DNA of 64,000 nucleotides from Aurantiacibacter sp. D1-12. GTDB taxonomy: Bacteria; Pseudomonadota; Alphaproteobacteria; Sphingomonadales; Sphingomonadaceae. The translations under genes and the position numbers were made by a program. The number at the start of each line of letters is the position of its first letter. Positions within the stretch are counted from its first letter, which is position 1. The stretch is from positions 558,001-622,000 of the forward strand of contig NZ_JAPJZJ010000001.1 of the NCBI RefSeq assembly GCF_028858515.1. The letters are read 5' to 3'. This document shows positions 32,783 through 41,876 of the stretch, in pieces. The notes below the pieces were generated by a model. That model ran no database searches and was not told where the DNA came from. It was given only the letters and a program-made list of their open reading frames with translations.

Positions 32783-33872
32783 ACTTGAAGAGCATCACGT
32801 CGCCATCCTGGACCACGTATGCCTTGCCTTCCTGCCGAAGTTTGCCAGCGTCCTTGGCACCCGCTTCACCTCCCAAAGATATGTAATCGTCGTAGGCAAT
32901 CGTTTCGGCGCGGATAAAGCCCTTCTCGAAATCGGTATGGATTTCGCCCGCGGCCTGCGGTGCGGTTGCTCCGTCCGGGAATGTCCAGGCTCGCGATTCC
33001 TTGGGGCCGGCGGTGAAAAAGGTCTTGAGTCCGAGGAGTTGGTAGCCGGCGCGGATAACACGGGCGAGGCCGCTTTCCTCAAGGCCGAGCTCGGTAAGAA
33101 ATTCGGCGCGGTCTTCCTCATCCATCGCCACCAGTTCTGATTCGATAGCCGCTGAAACAACCACGGCCTGAGCACCCTCGGCAGCCGCCTTCTCGAACAC
33201 CTTTGCCGACAGGTCATTACCGGTCGAAGCTTCGTCCTCGCCGACGTTGCAGACGTACAGAACAGGCTTTGCAGTGAGAAGTTGTGCCTGACGGAAGGCC
33301 TTTGCCTCCTCGTCATCCTTCGGTTCGGTCAGTCGCGCGGGCTTGCCATCGCGCAGCAAATCCAATGCCTGACCCAGTACGCTGGCGAGGATCTTGGCAT
33401 CCTTGTCACCTGCCGTGGCGCGCTTGGCCGCGTTATCGACCCGCTTTTCCAGGCTTTCGAGATCGGCGAGCATCAGCTCGGTCTCGACCACCTCGGCATC
33501 GGCGAGAGGATCCACCTTGTTGGAAACGTGCTGGATGTCGTCATCTTCGAAGCAACGCAACACGTGAACAATTGCGTCCACCTCTCTGATATTACCGAGA
33601 AACTGGTTGCCGAGGCCCTCGCCAGCACTGGCACCCTTCACGAGGCCGGCGATATCGACAAAGCTCAGCTGTGTCGGGATGATCTTGGCACTCTTGGCAA
33701 TGGCCGCAATCTTGTCGAGCCGCGCATCGGGAACGGACACCTGCCCGACATTGGGCTCAATCGTGCAGAACGGATAGTTTGCCGCTTCCGCCGCCTGTGT
33801 TTCGGTCAGTGCGTTAAAAAGGGTGGACTTACCGACATTGGGTAGACCAACGATCCCGCAACGGAATCCCAT
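32772..33872 (-). CDS. ychF: Redox-regulated/ribosome-binding ATPase YchF
   Basis: A 366-residue P-loop protein of the OBG family that hydrolyses ATP. The ATG at 33872 gives the standard [20 protein letters not shown] start; an extension to 33923 has no similarity. Switch segments are [12 protein letters not shown] and YVCNVGEDE (in place of NKxD, as usual for ATP-using YchF). A helical domain and a C-terminal TGS domain ([16 protein letters not shown]) complete it. The stop lies within the 3' end of the DUF2167 gene. Confidence 0.96.
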   Translation of the reverse strand: MGFRCGIVGLPNVGKSTLFNALTETQAAEAANYPFCTIEPNVGQVSVPDARLDKIAAIAKSAKIIPTQLSFVDIAGLVKGASAGEGLGNQFLGNIREVDAIVHVLRCFEDDDIQHVSNKVDPLADAEVVETELMLADLESLEKRVDNAAKRATAGDKDAKILASVLGQALDLLRDGKPARLTEPKDDEEAKAFRQAQLLTAKPVLYVCNVGEDEASTGNDLSAKVFEKAAAEGAQAVVVSAAIESELVAMDEEDRAEFLTELGLEESGLARVIRAGYQLLGLKTFFTAGPKESRAWTFPDGATAPQAAGEIHTDFEKGFIRAETIAYDDYISLGGEAGAKDAGKLRQEGKAYVVQDGDVMLFKFNV

Positions 33873-34000
33873 GTGCATTACCTTTGAAAATGGTGTTCGT
33901 TTGGAGGGCGCCTTAGCCGCCACCGCGCTACATTGCCAGCGCCAGAATTATCGGGGCAGGATAAACCGCATTTCAACGAGTTTCGGATAGGCACTGCGGT

Positions 34001-35518
34001 ATGAAAAATGCCCTGAAATCCGTTTCGGTCACCGCCATGGCACTTGCTCTCGCCGCTTGCGGGCTTTCACCCGAAGAGCGGATGGATCGCGCCGAGCAGG
34101 CTTATGCCGATAACCGCTTTGCCGAAGCCCGGCTCGACCTTGCCAGCGTGCTGCGGGAGGACGCAGACAACGTTGCTGCGCTGGAGCTTTTGGCAAGAGC
34201 GCAACTGCAGGGCGGAGACGGGGAGGGTGCAAACTCTTCACTCGCACGGTTGGGTGCGCTTGGCGCACGGCCCGGCGACTATGATGTGCTGATGGCAGAG
34301 GCCACTCTGCTACGCGGCGATTTCGAAGAGGCGCTTACTGCCGGCGAGCAGCTCGGCAGCGCCGAAGGTGCGCGGATTGCGGCGCTGGCGCATATCGGCC
34401 TCGGCGATCCGCGCGCGGCGCAAACTTCGTTCGAAGGCGGATTGGACATGCCGGGCGATCGCTCACGGCTGTTGTCTGACTACGCGATTTTTATGCTCAA
34501 CGCCGGCGATACACAGGCGGCAGACCGGCTCGCCGCACAAGCACGCGTGGCCGATGAAGACGGTCTGGACCCGCTGGTTGCCAGCGCCCGCGTTGCGCAG
34601 GCTCGCGGCGATCTTAACGGCGCACTGGCATACTACACCGCAGCGGTCGGAGAATGGCCCGAAGCACGCGTGGCAGTACTCGGCCGCATCGGCGTGCTTG
34701 GTGATCTTGGTCGCATGGACGAAGCACGCCCGCTAATCGCCGATCTGGCGGATCGTCTGCCAAATGACCCGGATATCACCTATCTGCAGGCTCGCCTGGC
34801 TGCCGAGGAACAGGACTGGGAAGCAGTTCGTCAAATGCTCCAACCTATCGAAGGGCGTGAGGTTGCCAACCAGCAATTGCTCTATGCCCGCGCGCTGGTC
34901 GAGCTCGATCTGCCGGAACAGGCTTTGCCCCGCCTCAACACATTGCTGCGCCGATCACCCAACAGTGCCGCTGTGCGCCGCCTCCTGGCGCAGGCCCAGC
35001 TCGACACGGGCGATGCCGATGCGGCCTACACCACGATACGGCCACTGGCGGTCTCCGCCATAGGTACGGCGCAAGATCTTGCGTTGTTTGCCGATGCCGC
35101 CCGAGCAACCGGGCGCTCGGGCGAGATAGACCAGGCACTCGCGTCAGCGCCCCCTTCAGAGCGCGTTGGAACGCTGCTCGCCCAGGGCGACAACGCCCTT
35201 CGCAACGAGAACTGGCGGGCGGCTATCGATGCCTACGGCGAATTGCGCCGCTGGACCGGCGACAGCAACGCGCTGGTGCTCAACAATCTGGCCTACGCGC
35301 ACGGACAGGCCGGCAATGTGGATGAGGCAATCCGCGTTGCAGAAGTGGCGCACGACATCGCGCCCGATCACGCATCGATCATGGACACGCTTGGCTGGTT
35401 GCTGGTTTCGACTGAGCGCGACCGCTCACGAGGTCTACTCCTGCTTGAGCGCGCGGCAGAGCTTGATCCGGACAACGCGGCAATCAACAGGCACCTTTCC
35501 GAAGCGCGGGGCGGCTAG
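34001..35518 (+). CDS. TPR-repeat outer/inner membrane lipoprotein
   Basis: A 505-residue lipoprotein. The signal ends in the lipobox LAAC with Cys20. The remainder is a long series of TPR-like helical pairs (for example RAEQAYADNRFAEARLDLAS, repeated at about 34-residue spacing, and NALVLNNLAYAHGQAGNVDEA near the C-terminus). It is adjacent to a PEP-CTERM gene, and with a second TPR lipoprotein at 36530 it flanks that gene. PEP-CTERM systems often include a TPR lipoprotein (PrsT, usually longer), so a role in exopolysaccharide or surface-protein export is a reasonable inference. Confidence 0.8.
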   Translation: MKNALKSVSVTAMALALAACGLSPEERMDRAEQAYADNRFAEARLDLASVLREDADNVAALELLARAQLQGGDGEGANSSLARLGALGARPGDYDVLMAEATLLRGDFEEALTAGEQLGSAEGARIAALAHIGLGDPRAAQTSFEGGLDMPGDRSRLLSDYAIFMLNAGDTQAADRLAAQARVADEDGLDPLVASARVAQARGDLNGALAYYTAAVGEWPEARVAVLGRIGVLGDLGRMDEARPLIADLADRLPNDPDITYLQARLAAEEQDWEAVRQMLQPIEGREVANQQLLYARALVELDLPEQALPRLNTLLRRSPNSAAVRRLLAQAQLDTGDADAAYTTIRPLAVSAIGTAQDLALFADAARATGRSGEIDQALASAPPSERVGTLLAQGDNALRNENWRAAIDAYGELRRWTGDSNALVLNNLAYAHGQAGNVDEAIRVAEVAHDIAPDHASIMDTLGWLLVSTERDRSRGLLLLERAAELDPDNAAINRHLSEARGG

Positions 35519-35544
35519 GCCGCTAACTCTTTTCCATTCAAACG

Positions 35545-35583
35545 AAAAAGGGGCGCTGCACCAGGATTGCGACGCCCCTTTTT
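35545..35583. terminator. Bidirectional terminator between TPR lipoprotein and PEP-CTERM gene
   Basis: AAAAAGGGGCG (35545-35555) pairs perfectly with CGCCCCTTTTT (35573-35583). A and T tracts on either side allow termination in both directions; the converging stops are at 35518 and 35606. Confidence 0.88.
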
Positions 35584-35605
35584 GGGTACCTATGAAAACT
35601 GCGCC

Positions 35606-36364
35606 TTAGGCGAAGGCAGGCTGCGGCTGTGCAACTTCGCGACGACGACGGAAGAAACCGAGCGATGCGAGGGCGAGGGCCAGCAGAGCCAGCATGCCAG
35701 GGGCCGGAACAGGTGTTCCGCTGGTTGAAGTCGTGGTGGTCGTAGTGCCACCCGGAGGTGTCAGGCCGCTGGTCGAAGTCTGGCCGCCTGTAGCGGAGCC
35801 TACACCGCCTGCGCCAGTGATGCCCTGATAACGCACGAAGAAGTTGTCGAGCGTGATTTCGCCCGGCGCGGTAGGATCGAAGAACAGCGAAAGCGTGCCG
35901 CTGCCGCTGTCGCCTTCAGCGACACCGCCACCGTTGGAGCACGAGCCGCTATTCGCTGCCTTAAAACAGACATCCACGGCGCCGACCTGGTTCGGATAAC
36001 TCGGGTCGTTGGCGCGCCCGTCCGTCACAAAAGTATAGCTGTATGCGCCGTCAACACTTGCGCCGGCAATGTCCGGGTCGACGTTGAATGCGAAACTTGA
36101 GATGTTCGACGACAGGTCCCCACCTGTCGTGTTGAGCATCTGGTACGAAAAATTGTAGGTATCGCCACTGATGCTATCGAGCGTCAGGATCAGGGTAGCC
36201 GTGAGATCGCTGATGGTGTTCGAGCTATCGCCCGAAAAGCCATCATAATCGATTTGGAAGCTGCTGCCGACATCATCTGCGCTGAGCGAGATCGGTTCCG
36301 CCACTGCAGGTGCGGCAAACGCCGTGGCTGCCAGTGCAGCCAGTGCGGTTAGAAGCTTTTTCAT
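35606..36364 (-). CDS. PEP-CTERM sorting-domain protein (PAPG variant)
   Basis: A 252-residue exported protein. A signal peptide (about 1-22, ending AAPAVA) is followed by a beta-rich domain with one Cys pair (VCFKAANSGSC), a Thr/Ser/Gly-rich linker (about 186-217), then VPAPGMLALLALALASLGFF and an Arg cluster at about 219-243: the PEP-CTERM signal that exosortase processes. Ten extra residues follow the Arg cluster, which is longer than usual. It resembles small Erythrobacteraceae PEP-CTERM proteins (possibly the cistern family; uncertain). No exosortase is in the window. A sigma-54 promoter lies upstream. Confidence 0.87.
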   Translation of the reverse strand: MKKLLTALAALAATAFAAPAVAEPISLSADDVGSSFQIDYDGFSGDSSNTISDLTATLILTLDSISGDTYNFSYQMLNTTGGDLSSNISSFAFNVDPDIAGASVDGAYSYTFVTDGRANDPSYPNQVGAVDVCFKAANSGSCSNGGGVAEGDSGSGTLSLFFDPTAPGEITLDNFFVRYQGITGAGGVGSATGGQTSTSGLTPPGGTTTTTTSTSGTPVPAPGMLALLALALASLGFFRRRREVAQPQPAFA

Positions 36365-36403
36365 CGTCTATTGACCTCAAAATCCTTGGTTGACGCCAAA
36401 CAA

Positions 36404-36420
36404 AGCAACCCCCGTGCCAA
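36404..36420 (-). promoter_or_regulatory. Sigma-54 (RpoN) promoter of the PEP-CTERM gene
   Basis: The minus strand reads TTGGCACG-GGGG-TTGCT, an exact match to the RpoN consensus TTGGCACG-N4-TTGCW with correct GG/GC spacing. It sits about 40 nt before the start codon, leaving a leader of roughly 30 nt with GAGG 9 nt before the ATG. RpoN promoters upstream of PEP-CTERM genes, with the PrsK/PrsR system, are an established association. Confidence 0.85.
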
Positions 36421-36423
36421 TCC

Positions 36424-36442
36424 CTGAAATGCGACGTTTCAG
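36424..36442. promoter_or_regulatory. Palindrome next to the RpoN promoter
   Basis: CTGAAA-N7-TTTCAG, a perfect 6-bp dyad centred about 16 nt upstream of the -24 element. It is a candidate binding site for the RpoN activator or another regulator; classical activator sites lie further upstream, so its role is uncertain. Confidence 0.4.
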
Positions 36443-36529
36443 TGGTTAATAGGCGGCAAGAATTCATGAATCTGTCAAGGAAACCGACGCTTCACCGAAA
36501 ATTTGCAGATTTGTAGTAAAGCGCTTTTC

Positions 36530-37639
36530 ATGAAGAGAATTCTCCTACCTCTGGCGCTGATGGCGGGGTTGCTAGGCGGGTGTTCCGTGTTCGGCTCCGA
36601 CCCGATGGAGGAAGCGCGTGAAGCCCTGGCCGAGCAGGACTATTTCGCTGCCCGCGATCATGCCCTGGCCGCACTGCAGGACGAGGCCGGTAATATCGAT
36701 GCGCTGTCACTGCTGGCCCAGATCCAGCTGACGATGGGGCAGGGTGGGGAAGCCCTGCTGACCCTGGATCGCCTGGACGAAGCTGGAGCTAGCAGCGATG
36801 AAATCACCCGCATCCGGGCCGAAGCGCTGCTGCAGACCGGAGACTTTGCACGAGCCTTCAGCATCCTCGGGAACGACCTGAGCGCCGAGGCATGGCGCCT
36901 GCGGGCGCTTGCTGCTGCAATGGCCGGAAATGACGAGGAAGCCGCACAACATTTCCTCGCCGGGCGCGAAGCGGAAGGGGACAAACGTAAGCTCTTTACC
37001 GCGGCGGCCAGTTTCCACCTCGCACGCGACGATGCCGATGCTGCACGATATGCGGTGGGGCAGGCGCAGCAACTCGCACCCGATACGGTTGAGACATACT
37101 TCGTGTCTGCACGTCTGGCCGAACTTGATGGTCGACCTGATCTTGCATCGCGCGCCTATCTCGCCATTCTGGAACGGACGCCCAATGATCGTCCGGCATT
37201 GCTCGGGGCCATTCGAGAGCTCGACAAGCTTGGCCGTATCGATGTGTTCGCTCCGCTAATCGCACGTGGCCGGGAAGCCTATCCGACAGATCTGGAGTTC
37301 ATTTACCTCGACGCCAGCCTGATGGCATACGAAGGCAACTGGGCGGGCGCGCGCGACCTGTTGCAGCAGCGCGAAAGCGATATTGCGGACTATGATGATG
37401 CACGCGGCCTTTATGGTCAGGCATTGCTTGAGCTGGGTCAGTTCGAGCAGGCGCGGGCACAGATAGCTCCGCTCAACCGTGGCGACCCGAACAATGCTGC
37501 CTATGCCCGCGTTTTTACCCGGATCCTGCTTGAGCTGGGTGAATTCGCACAGGCACGGCGCGTGATTGCCCCTATCCTGCGCGGCCCCGATGCGGCCGAA
37601 ATTGATCAAGAGCTCGCCGAGCGCGCTGCCAACGGTTAG
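36530..37639 (+). CDS. TPR-repeat lipoprotein
   Basis: A 369-residue lipoprotein from the ATG at 36530 (MKRILLPLALMAGLLGGC, lipobox LGGC with Cys18). TPR-like repeats start directly after (EEAREALAEQDYFAARDHALAAL; later RDLLQQRESD and RGLYGQALLELGQFEQARAQ), similar in design to the lipoprotein at 34001. It is transcribed divergently from the PEP-CTERM gene and ends in a TTAG shared with the convergent kinase gene. An in-frame start at 36503 adds nine residues before the signal and was not used. Confidence 0.8.
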   Translation: MKRILLPLALMAGLLGGCSVFGSDPMEEAREALAEQDYFAARDHALAALQDEAGNIDALSLLAQIQLTMGQGGEALLTLDRLDEAGASSDEITRIRAEALLQTGDFARAFSILGNDLSAEAWRLRALAAAMAGNDEEAAQHFLAGREAEGDKRKLFTAAASFHLARDDADAARYAVGQAQQLAPDTVETYFVSARLAELDGRPDLASRAYLAILERTPNDRPALLGAIRELDKLGRIDVFAPLIARGREAYPTDLEFIYLDASLMAYEGNWAGARDLLQQRESDIADYDDARGLYGQALLELGQFEQARAQIAPLNRGDPNNAAYARVFTRILLELGEFAQARRVIAPILRGPDAAEIDQELAERAANG

Positions 37640-38133
37640 AGCCCAGCGAGCCACTCGTCGGTTGCTTGCGGCAATGTCAGGCGGATGACTTTTTCCTCAT
37701 AGTGTGCGAGCAAAGCTTCGGTTCTCGGTCTTGCATTGCTGTTCCAGCGCGCAACATACCACAGGAATTCCGAATCGAAGCGCTCGGGGCAACCCTCAGG
37801 CATGTCCGGCCGCGAGCGACCACGATATTTCCACCACCTTCTGACGATACGAGTCAGGCAAAGTCGGATCGGATAGTCGAGATAAACAATCGTATCCGCA
37901 CGCGGGAGCCGATCTGGCATAGTCGAGCCGTAATTCCCTTCGATCAGCCACCGCTCCTGCGCCACGATGGGCCGAAGCAGTTCGCGCAACTCTTCGTTGG
38001 GAGTGTCGACCCAGCCTTCATTCCACGCGAGCTTGTCCATGTGGAACAATGGCAGTCCGGTGCGCTCGGCCAGTTCAAACGCCAGCGTGGACTTGCCCGC
38101 TCCGCATGGGCCAATGATCATCACGCGCTTCAC
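37636..38133 (-). CDS. P-loop nucleotide kinase-like protein (topology-modulation/adenylate-kinase-like)
   Basis: About 165 residues from a GTG at 38133, 8 nt after the pth stop. The Walker A motif is GPCGAGKST; HMDKLAWNEGW and a D-x-x-LDYP (YLDYPIRLCLTRIVRRW) strand resemble adenylate kinases and the topology-modulation protein family. A Trp/Arg-rich C-terminal half is typical of that family. Substrate unknown. It forms the last gene of the rplY-pth-kinase run on the minus strand. Confidence 0.75.
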   Translation of the reverse strand: MKRVMIIGPCGAGKSTLAFELAERTGLPLFHMDKLAWNEGWVDTPNEELRELLRPIVAQERWLIEGNYGSTMPDRLPRADTIVYLDYPIRLCLTRIVRRWWKYRGRSRPDMPEGCPERFDSEFLWYVARWNSNARPRTEALLAHYEEKVIRLTLPQATDEWLAGL

Positions 38134-38140
38134 CGCGCGG

Positions 38141-38719
38141 TTACTCCTGCATACGCAGGGCAACATCACTCATGAAGCGTGCATCGTCACCCTTGGCGAG
38201 CCAGTCCGCTTCGGCGCTCACGGCAGCGAGCATTGTAGTCAGGTCGTCCATTTCTGACTTGGCATAGTTGCCCAGCACGTGGGCGTGCACCCGGTCCTTG
38301 TGCCCGGGGTGACCAATGCCGATACGGATACGCCGAAAGTCCGCTCCGCAATGGCGATCGATGGACCGCAGACCGTTATGCCCGGCATGGCCGCCGCCGA
38401 TCTTCACTTTCACCTTGAACGGTGCGAGGTCGAGCTCGTCATGGAACACTGTGAGGTCAGCTACTTCCAGCTTGTAGAAGCGCATCGCCTCACCCACGCT
38501 ACGACCACTTTCGTTCATGAAGGTGGCAGGCTTGAGGAACAGGATCTTTTCGCCACCGATGCGACCTTCCTGAATCCAGCCCTGGAACTTCTTCTGGACG
38601 GGGCCGAAATCGTGCATGTCCGCCATGACGTCACACGCCATGAAGCCGACATTGTGCCGCTGCATCGCATAGCGCGGACCGGGATTTCCAAGGCCTACCC
38701 AAAGTTGCATGCCGCTCAT
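38141..38719 (-). CDS. pth: Peptidyl-tRNA hydrolase
   Basis: Pth recycles peptidyl-tRNA released from stalled ribosomes. The 192-residue protein has LWVGLGNPGPRYAMQRHNVGF with the catalytic His about 22, FLKPATFMNESG, HDELDLAPFKVKVKIGGGHAGHNG and the RIRIGIGHPG segment. ATG codons at 38719 and 38710 are both possible. The gene follows rplY, the classical arrangement (rplY/ctc-pth). Confidence 0.96.
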   Translation of the reverse strand: MSGMQLWVGLGNPGPRYAMQRHNVGFMACDVMADMHDFGPVQKKFQGWIQEGRIGGEKILFLKPATFMNESGRSVGEAMRFYKLEVADLTVFHDELDLAPFKVKVKIGGGHAGHNGLRSIDRHCGADFRRIRIGIGHPGHKDRVHAHVLGNYAKSEMDDLTTMLAAVSAEADWLAKGDDARFMSDVALRMQE

Positions 38720-38743
38720 CTAGCCACGAAGCCCCCAAAAGCA

Positions 38744-38769
38744 AACGCCGACCCGTCGGGGCCGGCGTT
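38744..38769 (-). terminator. Terminator/attenuator between rplY and pth
   Basis: On the minus strand AACGCCGGCCC pairs with GGGTCGGCGTT over 11 bp (one G-T) around a 4-nt loop, followed by TGCTTTTGG. It may end part of the rplY transcripts, with pth expressed by read-through or its own promoter. Confidence 0.7.
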
Positions 38770-38801
38770 CACGTGTTTCCAAAGCGGAAGCGAAAGGGCG
38801 A

Positions 38802-39488
38802 TTACTCGCTCTTGTCTTCCTGCTCTTCTGCAGCGTCGGCATCTTCGCCCTGCTCGGTAGCGGGCACGCCATCTGCATCGACTTCTTCCTCGTCGCCTTC
38901 TTCTTCGCTTTCCGAACGCTTGAGAGCGGACGGAGCAACGACGGTTGCGATGGTGAAGTCGCGTTCGATGTTGTTCTCGGCACCTTCAGGCAGCGTGACT
39001 GCGCTGACGTGGATCGAGTCGCCAACTTCGAGGCCGGTAACGTCGATTTCGATCTCGCCGGGGATCTTGTCCGCTGCGCAGCTGAGTTCGAGTTCGTGAC
39101 GAACAACGTTAAGAACGCCGCCCTTCTTGAGGCCGGGGCTATCGTCTTCGTTGACGAAGATAACCGGAATGTTGACGACGATCTTCGCGTCCTTGGCAAG
39201 GCGCAGGAAGTCGACGTGCTCGGGACGATCGGTAACCGGGTGCAGCGACACGTCCTTCGGGAGCGTGCGGTGGGTGTCACCGTCGGCATCGATCATCACG
39301 ATGGAGTTCATGAAGTGGCCGGTGCCCAGCAGCTGGACCAGGGCCTTTTCTTCCACGTGGATCGTGGTGGGTTCTTGCTTGCCGCCATAGATTACAGCGG
39401 GGACGCGGCCTTCGCGACGCAGCGCACGGGAGGCTCCCTTGCCAGCCCGTTCGCGCAGCTCGGCCGACAGTTTAAGAGCGTCGCTCAT
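38802..39488 (-). CDS. rplY: Large-subunit ribosomal protein L25/general stress protein Ctc
   Basis: The 228-residue protein is the long Ctc-type L25 that binds 5S rRNA. The N-terminal L25 domain (about 1-95) contains [23 protein letters not shown]; the C-terminal TL5-like domain (about 96-190) has [19 protein letters not shown] and a Gly/Glu/Asp-rich acidic tail that ends the protein. Length and tail are usual for alphaproteobacteria. Confidence 0.95.
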   Translation of the reverse strand: MSDALKLSAELRERAGKGASRALRREGRVPAVIYGGKQEPTTIHVEEKALVQLLGTGHFMNSIVMIDADGDTHRTLPKDVSLHPVTDRPEHVDFLRLAKDAKIVVNIPVIFVNEDDSPGLKKGGVLNVVRHELELSCAADKIPGEIEIDVTGLEVGDSIHVSAVTLPEGAENNIERDFTIATVVAPSALKRSESEEEGDEEEVDADGVPATEQGEDADAAEEQEDKSE

Positions 39489-39593
39489 AATACGTGCCTT
39501 TCGAAATGCATGTTATGCTCCCCATCAACCACGCCTCCAGGGATGACCATGGCAGGGGAGGCGCGCGTTTAGCAGCAATCCGGTGAAATGCAA

Positions 39594-40475
39594 CTACTGG
39601 ATGCGGGTCACGGTGTACCCGCGCTCTTCGAGGAGGGCGGGGAGACCATCGAAGCCAAGCATATGCCCTGTACCCACGGCGACAAAGGGCTCTTCCCCAG
39701 CCTCTACCATCCGGACGAGTACTTCCAACCAGGCGAGATTGCGCCGCGTTACCAGCACCTGACGCAGCTCCGATCCTTCCGGCAGATCTTCGAAGGTCTC
39801 CTGCTCGATCGTTTCAAGATCACCAGTCAGCCAGTCTTCTGTCAGCGCGTCAGGATTCTCGTTGCGGGCACGCTCTGCTACGTCAAACAGTAGGTCATTT
39901 TGTGCTTCAAGCGAGAGACCGTCAAACAGAGACAATTGTCCGCGATAGGTCTCGAAGCCCACAACCGGAATGTCGCGATCCTCGGCTTGCGAAATGAGAA
40001 TGAGATCAGCGCCATTTTGCGGCTCGCCCACCGCAAGGGCATTGTTGAGCGAAAGCGCAACTGCCCAGCTCTCCCATTCGGCAAAGTCACGATCAGATAC
40101 ACCTATCCGCTGCATCAACTCGATAAGAGCGGGTCGCTCGTCTGGTTCAAGCCGTAGAGAAAGCCTTGGCTGATCCGGCGATAGGGCAAGCTCGTAGAAA
40201 ATCTCGTCTGCTTCCGTCGGTTGGAGATCGACAATCTCAACTGCAAGAGAATCCGCTGCCACAAATGCCGCCGTGAACTCCGCAGTTTGCCATTCCAAGC
40301 CATCAGGAAGTGAATGCATGGTCCCGAACAGCCAGCCTTGCTGACCCTCCGGGGATGTCACCTCCCAAAGCGCAGGGGAGGGCTCGGGCCACTCCCGCTG
40401 CGGTTCGGATGCGCCAAGGACGCCGCAGCTTGTCAGCCACAGCGCCCCCAGCGTTACGAGAAAAGAACGGATCAG
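39594..40475 (-). CDS. TraB/GumN family lipoprotein, apparent CTG start
   Basis: 293 residues if initiated at CTG 40475, which overlaps the upstream TraB stop as CTGA. This start encodes a lipoprotein signal (LIRSFLVTLGALWLTSC, lipobox LTSC, Cys17), while the first conventional start, GTG 40361, would remove it and begin inside the mature domain (TSPEGQQGWLFGTMH). GGAG lies 11 nt before the CTG. TraB/GumN motifs are GTMHSLP and VGTGHMLG; the family includes metal-dependent proteases. The paralogue just upstream has a cleaved signal. Function unknown. Confidence 0.75.
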   Translation of the reverse strand: MIRSFLVTLGALWLTSCGVLGASEPQREWPEPSPALWEVTSPEGQQGWLFGTMHSLPDGLEWQTAEFTAAFVAADSLAVEIVDLQPTEADEIFYELALSPDQPRLSLRLEPDERPALIELMQRIGVSDRDFAEWESWAVALSLNNALAVGEPQNGADLILISQAEDRDIPVVGFETYRGQLSLFDGLSLEAQNDLLFDVAERARNENPDALTEDWLTGDLETIEQETFEDLPEGSELRQVLVTRRNLAWLEVLVRMVEAGEEPFVAVGTGHMLGFDGLPALLEERGYTVTRIQ

Positions 40476-41407
40476 TATTGGACGCGCTCCGCTGCAATCC
40501 CGCGCTGTTCGAGGAAGTCCTGTACGCTGTACTCACCGGCAAGGTGGCCCGCGCCGACCGCGATGAAAACGGTGCCGGGCTGGTCAAGGCGCTCGTCAAT
40601 CCACTCAGCCCAGGCGTAATTACGCTGGGTGAGCAGGTTGTAATAGAGATGCGGATCTTCGCTCATCGGCTCGTTGATTAGGGTTGCGAGGCCAACGGGA
40701 TCTCCTTCGATCCACTCGCCCACCATGGCGGAGAACATTTCGTTCATCGCGTCCATGTCTTCCATGCCGTCAGTCAGGAAAGCGATTTGCGATTGCAGGG
40801 GCAGTGTGTCGAAGAAGGTCATCTGTTGTTCGATCGTCTCCAATGCACCCCGCTCCTTGCCTTCGATCAGGTGATCAAGTCGGCGCTCCACACCGTCGCT
40901 AGGATCGAGACCCGCTTCCTGAAACATAACCTGCATCATGTTCATTGCGACAAACCACGGCTCGAAACCATCAAATGCCGCCACGGGAATGCCAAAACGC
41001 TCCATGCTGGCTTCATAGGTCGCGCGCTGCTCGTCATTCATCAGGTCGCGCAGGGTGCCGCCGGTTGTCAGCTGCGCCATCTGCGCCTGCATCTGGGCGA
41101 TCTCGATAAGCTCGGGCGGCGGCGGATTACCGGACGCCGGATCATAGTCCGGGATCAGGCTGGTATTGATTTCCGACACGAACTGGTCCGAACCTTCCAG
41201 CGCTGCTGTGATGGTCGGGTTCATGAACTCCGTGCCTTCGGGCAGGATGTGCACGGTGCCGAACAGGTAGATCGTGGTGTCTTCATCGCTGACAGTCCAC
41301 ATAGCCGGGGTTGGTGCGGCGGCTTCATCCTGAGCGTGCGCAACATTTGCAAAAACGCCGATGGCGAGGGCAGCAGCCGAAGCGGTTGTGAGTATCTTAC
41401 GGATCAT
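40472..41407 (-). CDS. TraB/GumN family secreted protein
   Basis: A 311-residue protein from the ATG at 41407 (AGGAG upstream). A Sec signal (MIRKILTTASAAALAIGVFA, cleavage after AHA at about 25) precedes the TraB domain with LFGTVHILPEG near the N-terminus and IAVGAGHLAGEYSV near the C-terminus: two GxxH motifs associated with metal binding in TIKI/TraB proteins. The middle carries Met-rich helices. It is the second of three paralogues in this region. Confidence 0.85.
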   Translation of the reverse strand: MIRKILTTASAAALAIGVFANVAHAQDEAAAPTPAMWTVSDEDTTIYLFGTVHILPEGTEFMNPTITAALEGSDQFVSEINTSLIPDYDPASGNPPPPELIEIAQMQAQMAQLTTGGTLRDLMNDEQRATYEASMERFGIPVAAFDGFEPWFVAMNMMQVMFQEAGLDPSDGVERRLDHLIEGKERGALETIEQQMTFFDTLPLQSQIAFLTDGMEDMDAMNEMFSAMVGEWIEGDPVGLATLINEPMSEDPHLYYNLLTQRNYAWAEWIDERLDQPGTVFIAVGAGHLAGEYSVQDFLEQRGIAAERVQY

Positions 41408-41447
41408 ATTGAGTCTCCTAGGGGGGTAGATGGGATGGGTATGTATC

Positions 41448-41876
41448 TCAGCGCAAGCCGAGTTTTCGTGCGAGATAGGTGAGTGTGCCCACGGCAAGGG
41501 TGGCGATGTAGAGTGTGGTGGCGTGAGGCTCCGTGACCATTCCAAGGTCGTGGAACATGTACCAGCTCGGGTACGCGACTGCGTAGAATACGAACGCCAC
41601 GAGAGTTGCGAACATGTTGTCCTGCTTGTCCAGCTCGTCAACACGGCGGAAATACTCGATGTTGAACCAGATGAAACCGATCAGAGCCAGCGCCCAGAGA
41701 GCGATCACGCCCCAGGCGGGCAATGTCCCATCTTCGTAAAGCGCGCCGACATATCCGGTTGAAAATCCGGCAATCATGGCGACGGCACACCCCAGCGTCG
41801 TGAACAGTACGATACTCTTGCGGCGTGAACGCAGGCGTTCTTCACCGCTCATCTGTGCGTCAGTCTTGTCCGTCAT
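41448..41876 (-). CDS. Small membrane protein of the XRE operon
   Basis: A 142-residue protein starting at the ATG at 41876, inside the 3' end of the XRE gene (17-nt overlap; GAGGAG 8 nt upstream). Four hydrophobic segments are visible (about 24-42, 55-74, 88-105 and 115-132). The N-terminus is charged. Not assigned to a family; it shares its layout with two other small membrane proteins of this operon. Cotranscription with the regulator suggests a membrane partner or target. Confidence 0.75.
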   Translation of the reverse strand: MTDKTDAQMSGEERLRSRRKSIVLFTTLGCAVAMIAGFSTGYVGALYEDGTLPAWGVIALWALALIGFIWFNIEYFRRVDELDKQDNMFATLVAFVFYAVAYPSWYMFHDLGMVTEPHATTLYIATLAVGTLTYLARKLGLR

